DNA from: Nitratiruptor sp.
GTDB taxonomy: Bacteria > Campylobacterota > Campylobacteria > Campylobacterales > Nitratiruptoraceae
NCBI GenBank assembly: GCA_015494535.1
Contig: WGBC01000050.1
Location: 1 to 36,128 of the forward strand
DNA: 36,128 nt
Direction: 5' to 3'
Shown here: piece after piece, positions 25,650 through 33,253 of the stretch
Position numbering within the stretch: position 1 is the first letter of the stretch
Layout of the letters: each line of letters begins with the position of its first letter
Position numbers and translations under genes: made by a program
Notes under the pieces: model-generated
Told to the model about the DNA's origin: nothing
Database searches by the model: none
The model's input: only the letters and a program-made list of their open reading frames with translations

Positions 25650-26929
25650 GAGTAAAGCTTCTTTGGCGCTTGATAATAGCTTCGGCTATTCTCATAGCGC
25701 TCTTTTCCACCCTCGTCTATGGATTCATCAAAAAATCGCTCTATGAAGAGATCCAAGACCAACTTATCAAACAGGCGCGATTCATCTCTTCCACCGTCCC
25801 CACATATCATACAGGCGAGAAGATTGACAGCTTCTATCTCAAGAAAACCCTCGATATTTCCGTAACCATCGTTCCCAAACCACCATTTATCAACGATGCT
25901 ACTTTTCAAGAGTACACCAAAAACCGCAAAAAATATCTCGTTTTACTCTATCCATACAATTTCAAAGAGCAGACATTCTTGCGCATAGAAAAAGATATTT
26001 CATCCATCGACAAGATTTTGCACAAACTCTATAAAATCATCATTTTCACCAATATCCTCGCTTTCGCGTTCATCATAATCTATGCGGCGTTTCTCTCCAA
26101 TTATCTGACAAAATATATCACCAACCTCAACAAAAAGCTAACCTCCCTCAACGAACATATGCTAAAACCCATAAAGGTAAAAGATCTGCCAGAAGAGTTT
26201 CAGCCTTTGGCACAAGCTATCAACATGCTCATCAACCGCATCCAAACCTTCGTCAAATACCAAAAAGAGCTTTTCATAGGTATCGCGCACGAACTCAAAA
26301 CCCCTCTTGCAGTGATGAAGCTCAAAAATGAAGTGACACTCATCAAAAAACGAAGCCCAGAGGAATATATAGAGACCATCAAACTTAACATCAAAACCAT
26401 CAACGAAATGAATAAAATGATTGAAAACATCCTCAAAATCGGGCGTCAAGAGGGCGATCAATTTGAGCCTCCAGTGCAGCTCGATCTCATAGAGTATCTC
26501 AAAGAAAAGAGCAAAAACTACCAACTCCTAACCCAAAGCGAAGGTAAAAAGCTCATCACCGATTTGCAGCCAGCCAGCTACACCACCACCATCCAGCCTA
26601 CACTACTCAATCACATTATCCAAAACTTTGTCCAAAACGCAATCAAATTCACTCCAAAAGGCGGCAAGATACTTCTTAAAAGCTATCCTACTACCAAAGG
26701 TATCAAGATCGAAGTGATTGACGAAGGACCGGGTATCAACGAAAACCTCGATCTCTTCGCACCCTTCAAAAGAGATGGCAAAAAAGGCGGTGTAGGGCTT
26801 GGGCTCTTCTTGGCCAAAAGCGCTGCCGATGCCATGGGCGCCACCATCACCATAAAAAACCGTGAAGACAAAAAAGGCACCATCGCATCGCTCTTCATTC
26901 CCAACCAACTTGCTTGCCCACTCTGTTAA
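25628..26929 (+). CDS. Sensor histidine kinase
   Basis: A 433-residue membrane kinase, presumably the partner of the response regulator it overlaps. Membrane helices are at about 13-33 and 136-158, enclosing a periplasmic sensor of about 100 residues with no family that I recognise. The HAMP-like segment is followed by the phosphorylated His221 in GIAHELKTPLAVM. The ATP-binding domain has the N box NFVQNAIKFTP, G1 DEGPGI and G2 GVGLGLFLAKS. The start is TTG with AGAGG 9 bases upstream; there is no ATG or GTG before the first membrane segment. The signal sensed is unknown. Confidence 0.9.
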   Translation: MLSSQSLRVKLLWRLIIASAILIALFSTLVYGFIKKSLYEEIQDQLIKQARFISSTVPTYHTGEKIDSFYLKKTLDISVTIVPKPPFINDATFQEYTKNRKKYLVLLYPYNFKEQTFLRIEKDISSIDKILHKLYKIIIFTNILAFAFIIIYAAFLSNYLTKYITNLNKKLTSLNEHMLKPIKVKDLPEEFQPLAQAINMLINRIQTFVKYQKELFIGIAHELKTPLAVMKLKNEVTLIKKRSPEEYIETIKLNIKTINEMNKMIENILKIGRQEGDQFEPPVQLDLIEYLKEKSKNYQLLTQSEGKKLITDLQPASYTTTIQPTLLNHIIQNFVQNAIKFTPKGGKILLKSYPTTKGIKIEVIDEGPGINENLDLFAPFKRDGKKGGVGLGLFLAKSAADAMGATITIKNREDKKGTIASLFIPNQLACPLC

Positions 26930-26992
26930 TTTAAAGTTATTTTAAGCTAAACTGGGGTATAAAACAGATCAAAAAATTTTCGAGGGGGACAT
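26930..26992 (+). promoter_or_regulatory. Possible promoter for ferredoxin-ppx
   Basis: The 63-base gap has TATAAA at 26958-26963 following GGGG, with only a weak -35 region (GTTATT, 16 bases upstream). A leader of about 24 bases would carry the strong GAGGGGG ribosome site. A TTTTAAGCTAAA element just upstream is similar to the nadA/plsY palindrome but is imperfect. Confidence 0.4.
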
Positions 26993-27247
26993 ATGTCTTT
27001 AATGATAACTGATGAGTGTATCGCTTGCGATGCATGCAGAGAAGAGTGCCCTACAGGCGCCATCGAAGAGGGCGATCCAATCTACATTATCGATCCGGAT
27101 AGATGCACAGAGTGCGTGGGATTTTATGACGAACCAGCTTGCATTGCGGTCTGTCCAGTTGATTGTATCGTTCCTGATCCTGATAACGTAGAGACTATTG
27201 CTGAGCTTAAATACAAATACAACCAGATAATCAGCGAAGAAGATTAA
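26993..27247 (+). CDS. 2[4Fe-4S] ferredoxin, YfhL/Alvin type
   Basis: An 84-residue electron carrier with two [4Fe-4S] clusters. Cysteines are at 9, 12, 15 and 19 (CxxCxxCxxxCP) and at 38, 41, 50 and 54, with eight residues between Cys41 and Cys50. This longer second spacing and the extra Cys58 mark the Allochromatium-type (YfhL-like) family, whose clusters have unusually low potentials. GAGGGGG precedes the ATG. The stop overlaps the start of the phosphatase gene (TAATG). In autotrophic Campylobacterota such ferredoxins can feed reductive TCA enzymes, but the partner here is unknown. Confidence 0.95.
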   Translation: MSLMITDECIACDACREECPTGAIEEGDPIYIIDPDRCTECVGFYDEPACIAVCPVDCIVPDPDNVETIAELKYKYNQIISEED

Positions 27248-28710
27248 TGGCAAAACGCACCGCCATTATCGACATAGGCTCCAATTCTGCACGCATGATC
27301 GTGCTTGAGCGCACAAGCCGCTTCGGCTTTTACCTGCTCAATGAGACAAAAAGCAGAGTGCGCATCAGCGAAGGAGCCTACGAAAATGGCGGCAACCTCC
27401 AGCCAGCTGCAATCCAAAGAGCAATTAACGCTTTACAGGAGTTTCTCTCCATAGCCAAAGCTTTGAAAGTAAAAAAGATTCTCTGCGTGGCTACATCCGC
27501 TGTGAGAGACGCACCAAACAAGCATCAATTCCTCTCTCAAGCAAAAAAAGAGCTCGATCTCAATATCAAAGTCATTGATGGAGACATGGAAGCACTTTTA
27601 GGAGCAATCGCTGCCCTCAACCTACTTCCTATCCAAAACGCCGTGACACTCGATATAGGAGGAGGTTCTAGCGAGCTGGCACTTATCGAAAATAGGAAAA
27701 TAGTGAAAACCATCTCGCTAGATCTTGGCACCGTAAGGCTCAAAGAGCTCTTTTCCGATAAAAACGAAGGAATTGAAAAAGCTATTCGTTTCATCCACGA
27801 GCAGATCACAATGCTGCCAAAAGATTTCAAAGCCGATTTGCTCATTGGCATTGGCGGTACGGCAAGAGCCATCGCCCAAGCCATCATGAAAAAAGAGGAG
27901 TATCCCCTCGACAAACTCCATGGCTTCAGATACGACCTAAACAAAGAGAGCAAATTCATAGATAAAATCATCACTGTGCCCGTTCTTAAGCTCAAAAAGC
28001 TTGGCATTAAAAAGGATCGCTACGACACCATCAAAGAGGGAGCACTCATCTTTCGTGAAATCGCCAGACACCTTGGAGCAAAAGAGGTGATAACTAGTGG
28101 CGTGGGCGTGAGGGAGGGGGTCTTTTTGCGCGATCTATTGCGCAATCACCACTACACCTTCCCAGCCAATTTCAACCCAAGCCTCAAAAGCCTCATGGAT
28201 AGGTTCTGCATCGACAAAAAACAGAGCGCCTGCCACTACAAACTGGCGAAAAAAATCTACGATACGCTATACAAAGAGTTCGATCCTCAAAAAAACTATG
28301 AAAAAACACTTCTCATTGCTGCTAAACTACTCAACATTGGCATAAAAGTCGATTTTTATGAACACCACAAACATAGCAGTTATATTATTCTCAACGATTT
28401 AGAGTATGGATTTTCTCACCAAGATATCGTAACTATTGCGACACTCGTTCGATTTCATAAGAAAAAACTTCCCAATAAAGAGTCCATAAAAAATTTGCAA
28501 GATCTCTTACCACCTAAAAAAAGTCTTGAGTGGTTAAGCTTCATCCTAACATTGGCAGAAACTATCAATAAAGACCTCACCTGTCCAGCAATTGAATTAA
28601 CATACAGCAAAGATGTTTTGCAGATTCAATCCTCTAGCAACCTATTTCTCGCTCAAGAGGAGATAAAAAGCTTGCAAAAGCCAAAAGCTTTTGCTATTAA
28701 ATTTACTTAA
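27247..28710 (+). CDS. Ppx/GppA family phosphatase
   Basis: A 487-residue exopolyphosphatase or guanosine pentaphosphate phosphatase. The N-terminal actin-like ASKHA fold has AIIDIGSNSARMIVLE (about 5-20), CVATSAVRDA and DIGGGSSELALIE (the phosphate-2 motif). The signature GVGVREGVFLRDLL lies near 285-300, and an all-helical HD-like C-terminal part follows to the end. Whether polyphosphate or pppGpp is the main substrate cannot be read. It is coupled to the ferredoxin. Its last part is AT-richer than the N-terminal half, and the stop overlaps that of bamA. Confidence 0.92.
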   Translation: MAKRTAIIDIGSNSARMIVLERTSRFGFYLLNETKSRVRISEGAYENGGNLQPAAIQRAINALQEFLSIAKALKVKKILCVATSAVRDAPNKHQFLSQAKKELDLNIKVIDGDMEALLGAIAALNLLPIQNAVTLDIGGGSSELALIENRKIVKTISLDLGTVRLKELFSDKNEGIEKAIRFIHEQITMLPKDFKADLLIGIGGTARAIAQAIMKKEEYPLDKLHGFRYDLNKESKFIDKIITVPVLKLKKLGIKKDRYDTIKEGALIFREIARHLGAKEVITSGVGVREGVFLRDLLRNHHYTFPANFNPSLKSLMDRFCIDKKQSACHYKLAKKIYDTLYKEFDPQKNYEKTLLIAAKLLNIGIKVDFYEHHKHSSYIILNDLEYGFSHQDIVTIATLVRFHKKKLPNKESIKNLQDLLPPKKSLEWLSFILTLAETINKDLTCPAIELTYSKDVLQIQSSSNLFLAQEEIKSLQKPKAFAIKFT

Positions 28711-30917
28711 AATCTTGTTCCTACACTAAACTCAAAACTTGAAGTTCTATCACCCTCCTTATCATTCAGCGCCTTAGCAAAAATTAGCTGAATTGGTCCC
28801 ATAGGTGAAAGCCACTCTATTGCAGCACCAGTGCCAGCACGTGTAATTGCGGTAAAACTATCCTCTCCAATGCCACCATAATCGATAAAAAATGTCAAAC
28901 GCATATTGCTGTTTTTCATTAGAGGAATGCTTGCTTCTAAAGAGGTAGAAAACATCTCTTTACCACCAATAAGGCGTCCCTCTTCATCTTTCGGTGAAAT
29001 GGAGGCTGTTTGATAGCCTCTAAGCGATCTGATCCCTCCAAGATAAAACTTCTCAAATACAGGTAAATTTCCTTGATCAACAATATAACCTACACGTGCT
29101 TTTGCCCTGAGAATAAGATCATAATCGATCAAATCCTCCAATCCATAATAGTATGCGCTCCTTGCATAAAATTTTGTATACCTCTCATTTCCTCCAGCCC
29201 CAGCATACTCGGCAGACGCAGAGAGTGTTACACCACTTCTTGGGACATAGTAATCATCCGTATTGTCAAAAATAACTGCAGGTATCAAAGCACTCTTAGT
29301 ATAAGTTCCCTCTTGAAAATAGTAGTCATCGTATACAACATCTGTTAATTTATTTTTCTCATATGCATATGTTAAAGAGGCGGACAAATGGCGCGTAAAC
29401 CTATGGCCAACACTTAGACTACCACCTTTTCGCTCTTGAGTATAATCATAGTATTCAAAACGAGTATTATATAAATTAATTCCCAAACTATAATCACTAT
29501 CAAAAACACGAGGATTTGTAATTCCTAAGTTAAAACGCATAGATTTGGATGAGTAATCAATCTGAAACCTCCCCTCAATCCCGCTACCGAAGATATTTTT
29601 GTCATTAATACTCGCGTTAACCAAAAAACCCTCGTAAGAGCTATATCCACCACCAATCATGATATTACCCGTCGGCATCTCTTTGACTTGCACCAGCAAA
29701 TCCATCTCGTTTGGTGAAACTCTGCGCTCCTCTATTTTCACATCCGAGAAAAAGCCAGTTCTTCTTAGGGCATTTTTGGACTCGATCAAGTCCGTATAAC
29801 TATAGGTATCGCCAGGTGCCAAGAAGACTTCGCGGCGAATTACGCGATCCAAAGTTCTTTGATTGCCAGAGATCACCACGTCGCGAATGTAGACCTTTTC
29901 ACCTGGGTTGATGATATAGCGTAATTTTACCTGATGAGTCTTTTCATCTTTTTGGAAATCCGGCACGATCCTGACAAATGCATACCCTTTGTCGGCTATG
30001 GCTTTGCGCAGCTTCTCGATATCCTTTCGCATCTTCTCGATATTGAAGACTTTACCAGGCACGAGATTGAGTTTACTCATCAATTTATCTTTTTTGACTA
30101 CCGGCTCCAATAGTTTTATCTGCACATCCGCCACCCGGTAAGGCTTACCTTCGAAAATGTGATAGCGTAGCTTCGCTTTGTAATTGTCGAAATCTACTCG
30201 CAAAAAAGGATCGCTGATTTTCGCATCGAGATATCCTTTGCTAAAATACAAATTTTGAATGCGCGCACTATCAAGAGGTAGCTGATCGAGCTTCACCTCT
30301 CCGCTATCGACCCCTATCATCCACCAAAAGTATGGGTGTTTTTCCCTATTTGCCACAACATCTTCGATATCGTCTTTGTCGAATACCTTCGCGCCACACA
30401 GTACCAGATCCTCGATTCTTATCTTTTCGCCTTTATTGACTATGAAGGTGAGCCTCAAACTATTCTCGCCCACCTTCTGGGTATCTACTTCAACCACTGT
30501 ATCGAAAAAGCCTTGTGACTGTGCCTTTTGCTTGATGCGCTCTTTGGCTTTTTCTATGGCGCTCTCGTCATAGATATCACCCTTTTTGATGCCAAGAATC
30601 TCATCGAGTTCCTCTTTTTTGTTCTCTAAATAGCCCAATACCTCGATGGCAGCAATGAGAGGCTTTTCTACAAAATGAAAAATGATGGTACCATCTTTAT
30701 CCTCTACCCAGATATCTTTGAAGTATCCTTGCGCATAGAATTTCTTGATAGCCTTATCGATTTTTGCCATATCGAGCCTATCACCTTCATGCAAACCAAC
30801 CATCTCCTTGGCGATAGTTGGAGAGAGGTGTAAAAGCCCTTCGAATTGGATGGAATGTATAGTCTCAGCCTGCAATGCAGCAGCAAAAATCAGCAGTGCT
30901 AGATAGCTTTTTCTCAT
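28707..30917 (-). CDS. bamA: Outer membrane assembly factor BamA
   Basis: BamA (Omp85) inserts beta-barrel proteins into the outer membrane. The 736-residue protein has a signal peptide (1-17, MRKSYLALLIFAAALQA), about five POTRA domains (about 20-400), and a 16-strand barrel with the conserved YLGGIRSLRGY motif (VRGY/F equivalent). It ends in a terminal aromatic SVGTRF, typical of a barrel recognition signal. The stop overlaps the convergent ppx stop by 4 bases. The barrel-coding part is much more AT-rich than the POTRA part. AGGGCG precedes the ATG. Confidence 0.95.
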   Translation of the reverse strand: MRKSYLALLIFAAALQAETIHSIQFEGLLHLSPTIAKEMVGLHEGDRLDMAKIDKAIKKFYAQGYFKDIWVEDKDGTIIFHFVEKPLIAAIEVLGYLENKKEELDEILGIKKGDIYDESAIEKAKERIKQKAQSQGFFDTVVEVDTQKVGENSLRLTFIVNKGEKIRIEDLVLCGAKVFDKDDIEDVVANREKHPYFWWMIGVDSGEVKLDQLPLDSARIQNLYFSKGYLDAKISDPFLRVDFDNYKAKLRYHIFEGKPYRVADVQIKLLEPVVKKDKLMSKLNLVPGKVFNIEKMRKDIEKLRKAIADKGYAFVRIVPDFQKDEKTHQVKLRYIINPGEKVYIRDVVISGNQRTLDRVIRREVFLAPGDTYSYTDLIESKNALRRTGFFSDVKIEERRVSPNEMDLLVQVKEMPTGNIMIGGGYSSYEGFLVNASINDKNIFGSGIEGRFQIDYSSKSMRFNLGITNPRVFDSDYSLGINLYNTRFEYYDYTQERKGGSLSVGHRFTRHLSASLTYAYEKNKLTDVVYDDYYFQEGTYTKSALIPAVIFDNTDDYYVPRSGVTLSASAEYAGAGGNERYTKFYARSAYYYGLEDLIDYDLILRAKARVGYIVDQGNLPVFEKFYLGGIRSLRGYQTASISPKDEEGRLIGGKEMFSTSLEASIPLMKNSNMRLTFFIDYGGIGEDSFTAITRAGTGAAIEWLSPMGPIQLIFAKALNDKEGDRTSSFEFSVGTRF

Positions 30918-30938
30918 AATGCGCCCTAAATATGTAAT

Positions 30939-30957
30939 TTGGTATTTAGTTTACCAA
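30939..30957. repeat. Inverted repeat between bamA and tyrA
   Basis: TTGGTA (30939-30944) and TACCAA (30952-30957) form a perfect 6-base inverted repeat around a 7-base spacer. It lies 22 bases upstream of the bamA start, where a bamA promoter is expected, and just upstream of the -35 box of tyrA. It could be an operator site; nothing shows which protein would bind. Confidence 0.4.
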
Positions 30958-30961
30958 TATT

Positions 30962-30990
30962 TTGATTAATATAGATTAAAAGCGTATAAT
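30962..30990 (+). promoter_or_regulatory. Sigma-70 promoter for tyrA
   Basis: TTGATT (30962-30967) and TATAAT (30985-30990) are separated by exactly 17 bases, close to consensus. Transcription would start near 30997 and the short leader holds AAGGAG (31009-31014), 4 bases before the tyrA ATG. Confidence 0.65.
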
Positions 30991-31018
30991 ATACAATCTA
31001 CTCTACACAAGGAGCACA

Positions 31019-31846
31019 ATGCATATAGGCATCGTCGGATTGGGACTTATGGGAGGATCCTTGGCATTGGATCTCAAAAGCTACAATCTTGCTAGCCGTA
31101 TAGTGGGATATGATAGGAACCAAAAGCACTGCCAAGAAGCACTGGAGCTGAATCTCGTAGATGAGATAGTAAGTTTTGAAGATCTCAAAAAATGCGACGT
31201 GATCTTTTTGGCAATTCCTGTTGAGGGGATCATAAACGCTTTGCAAAACCTTCAAGATATTGACCCTAAAACCACTATCATCGATCTTGGCAGCACCAAA
31301 GAGAAAATCGTAACAACCTGCCCCCAAAAGATTCGCTCCAACTTCGTAGCAGCCCACCCTATGGCAGGCACTGAATACTCTGGACCATTGGCCGCATTTA
31401 GGGGACTATATTACGATAAGATCGTGGTACTTTGCAACACGGAAGAAAACGATCCTTTCCACAAAGAAAGAGCGGAAAATATCTTCGTCACCATCGGAAT
31501 GCAGATAGTCTACATGGATGCCAAAGAGCACGATCTTCACGCCGCTTACATCAGCCACTTGCCCCATGCCATCAGCTACGCTTTAGCCAACTCAGTACTC
31601 CAGCAAGAGGATCCCAAAAGCATCCTCATCCTAGCAGCTGGAGGCTTCAAGGATATGAGTCGCCTAGCCAAAAGCAGCCCAACCATGTGGAGCGATATTT
31701 TTAAGCAGAACAAAAAGAATCTTCTAGACTCACTGGAGGTTTTCAAAAAAGAGCTAAGAACCGCAAAAGAGCTTATCGAAAAAGAGCGGTGGGAGGATCT
31801 TAAAGAATGGATGCAAAAAGCAACCACTCTACACAAGATCCTTTAA
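31019..31846 (+). CDS. tyrA: Prephenate dehydrogenase TyrA
   Basis: TyrA oxidatively decarboxylates prephenate to 4-hydroxyphenylpyruvate for tyrosine synthesis. The 275 residues begin with the NAD-binding fingerprint GIVGLGLMGGSL (4-15). They also contain FLAIPVEGI, DLGSTKEKI, AAHPMAGTEYSGP (the substrate-site histidine motif), HLPHAISYAL and AGGFKDMSRLA. There is no chorismate mutase or ACT domain, so it is the monofunctional form. It stands alone on the plus strand with its own promoter, and its last 18 bases overlap the end of batD. Confidence 0.95.
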   Translation: MHIGIVGLGLMGGSLALDLKSYNLASRIVGYDRNQKHCQEALELNLVDEIVSFEDLKKCDVIFLAIPVEGIINALQNLQDIDPKTTIIDLGSTKEKIVTTCPQKIRSNFVAAHPMAGTEYSGPLAAFRGLYYDKIVVLCNTEENDPFHKERAENIFVTIGMQIVYMDAKEHDLHAAYISHLPHAISYALANSVLQQEDPKSILILAAGGFKDMSRLAKSSPTMWSDIFKQNKKNLLDSLEVFKKELRTAKELIEKERWEDLKEWMQKATTLHKIL

Positions 31847-33253
31847 AAGCCGCTCTACCTCTTTTTTGCTGATATTGTGGCGTTTGTTTTCATAGATCTC
31901 TTCATAAAGGGCTTGTGCCATGGAAGCGGCTCTTTTGTCTTTTGCCACATGTGGCAATAACTTGTTGAGCAGATCTTTTTTTCCATTCCATTTGAAACTC
32001 GCGCTCTTTTTATTGAAAAATCTTCCAACTATCGCCATCAACAGCGCCACGCCAAAGCCTAAAGCAAAACCTACTGCAAAGTAACCCCATACGTTTACGG
32101 GCTTCGCCGAATGGATAACCTTTGTTTTAGCTGGTTGCTGCTTGGGTGGTTGCACGCCATTAACTGCCTTTTCGTCCACGATTTTGATATGGATTGGCTC
32201 GGTTCGCAGCTCTTTTATCCGCTTTTCTTTGAGACTAAAGTAGCGAAGATTGATAGCGGGGATAGTATAGGATCTATCGGCGATGATGGAGAATTTTTGC
32301 TCAAAGCTGCTCACCAATCCATCTTTCGTATAGCGCTCTTTTAATTTAGGTTTATCTTTGTAAATGGTCACTCCACTTATGTTGAGATCAATCCCATCAA
32401 AACTCTCCAAATTGCCAATACCTTCAATTTTCACGCGGAAGTTGCAGGGTTCATTTGTTTTAAGCTCTTTTTTATCCACGCTTGCATCAATCGTGAAATC
32501 CCCTACAAGTCCCACATCTTCAGGCAAAGGCTTAACCAAAATAGAAGCAGAGTTGGAAACCACGCTCTTCCATTTTGGCGCAGTTATGGAAAAACCAAAG
32601 AGATCCCTCGTGGTATCTGGCACGGCATACTTAAAAACCGCAGGAGCAATATAAAGCATTCCACTTTTTTGAGGGAGAAGCAAAAATTTGATCCTCTTTA
32701 TCAGATATTGACCATGCTCTTCAAGATATTTGTTGCTCGATTTAAGCTCTTTGACCCAAAAATTGTCAAATTTTGGTGGCTCAAAACTATAATCCACAAT
32801 ATTGAGCGTCCTTTTGATTTTGAGCTCAAGCTCCGCGATTATCGGCTCAGAGACAAATGCCTCCTTTTTGCTCACCTTCAGCGTGAACATTATATCGCTA
32901 TTTGGTTTTGCCTTTTTGACAATGAGCTGCAAAGGCTGAGAAGTAACGTTTTCATCATTGACTTTTACGGAGATTGGCGGAATAGTTACGTTTTGATCAG
33001 GATAGAAAGTGAGAATCATCGCCTTTTTCACACTCAAATTCCCATCTACATTGACAACACTTTCACTATGAGCTACGCCTGCTACCGGATAGGGACCGAT
33101 TTTGTTGATTTTTGGCATCTCTATTTCATCACCAGTAGCTTCGATAACCAACTTTGCAGGCTCTCCTTGATAGATGGGATTACTTTTGAGATAGACTCTC
33201 ACATCGGCAAAAAGAGCTATGACTACAATCAATATACTACCAAGGATTCTCAT
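31829..33253 (-). CDS. batD: BatD family periplasmic/membrane protein
   Basis: BatD proteins are encoded with BatA and BatB in aerotolerance-type operons; their biochemical role is not well defined. The 474-residue protein has an N-terminal signal peptide (about 1-15), beta-sandwich domains in the periplasm, and one membrane helix (about 395-415, VWGYFAVGFALGFGVALLMA). A short cytoplasmic tail follows. The family pattern SNPIYQGEPAKLVIEA near the N-terminus is typical. AAGGAAAGCA precedes the ATG, which is 17 bases inside batB. Confidence 0.85.
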   Translation of the reverse strand: MRILGSILIVVIALFADVRVYLKSNPIYQGEPAKLVIEATGDEIEMPKINKIGPYPVAGVAHSESVVNVDGNLSVKKAMILTFYPDQNVTIPPISVKVNDENVTSQPLQLIVKKAKPNSDIMFTLKVSKKEAFVSEPIIAELELKIKRTLNIVDYSFEPPKFDNFWVKELKSSNKYLEEHGQYLIKRIKFLLLPQKSGMLYIAPAVFKYAVPDTTRDLFGFSITAPKWKSVVSNSASILVKPLPEDVGLVGDFTIDASVDKKELKTNEPCNFRVKIEGIGNLESFDGIDLNISGVTIYKDKPKLKERYTKDGLVSSFEQKFSIIADRSYTIPAINLRYFSLKEKRIKELRTEPIHIKIVDEKAVNGVQPPKQQPAKTKVIHSAKPVNVWGYFAVGFALGFGVALLMAIVGRFFNKKSASFKWNGKKDLLNKLLPHVAKDKRAASMAQALYEEIYENKRHNISKKEVERLLKDLV

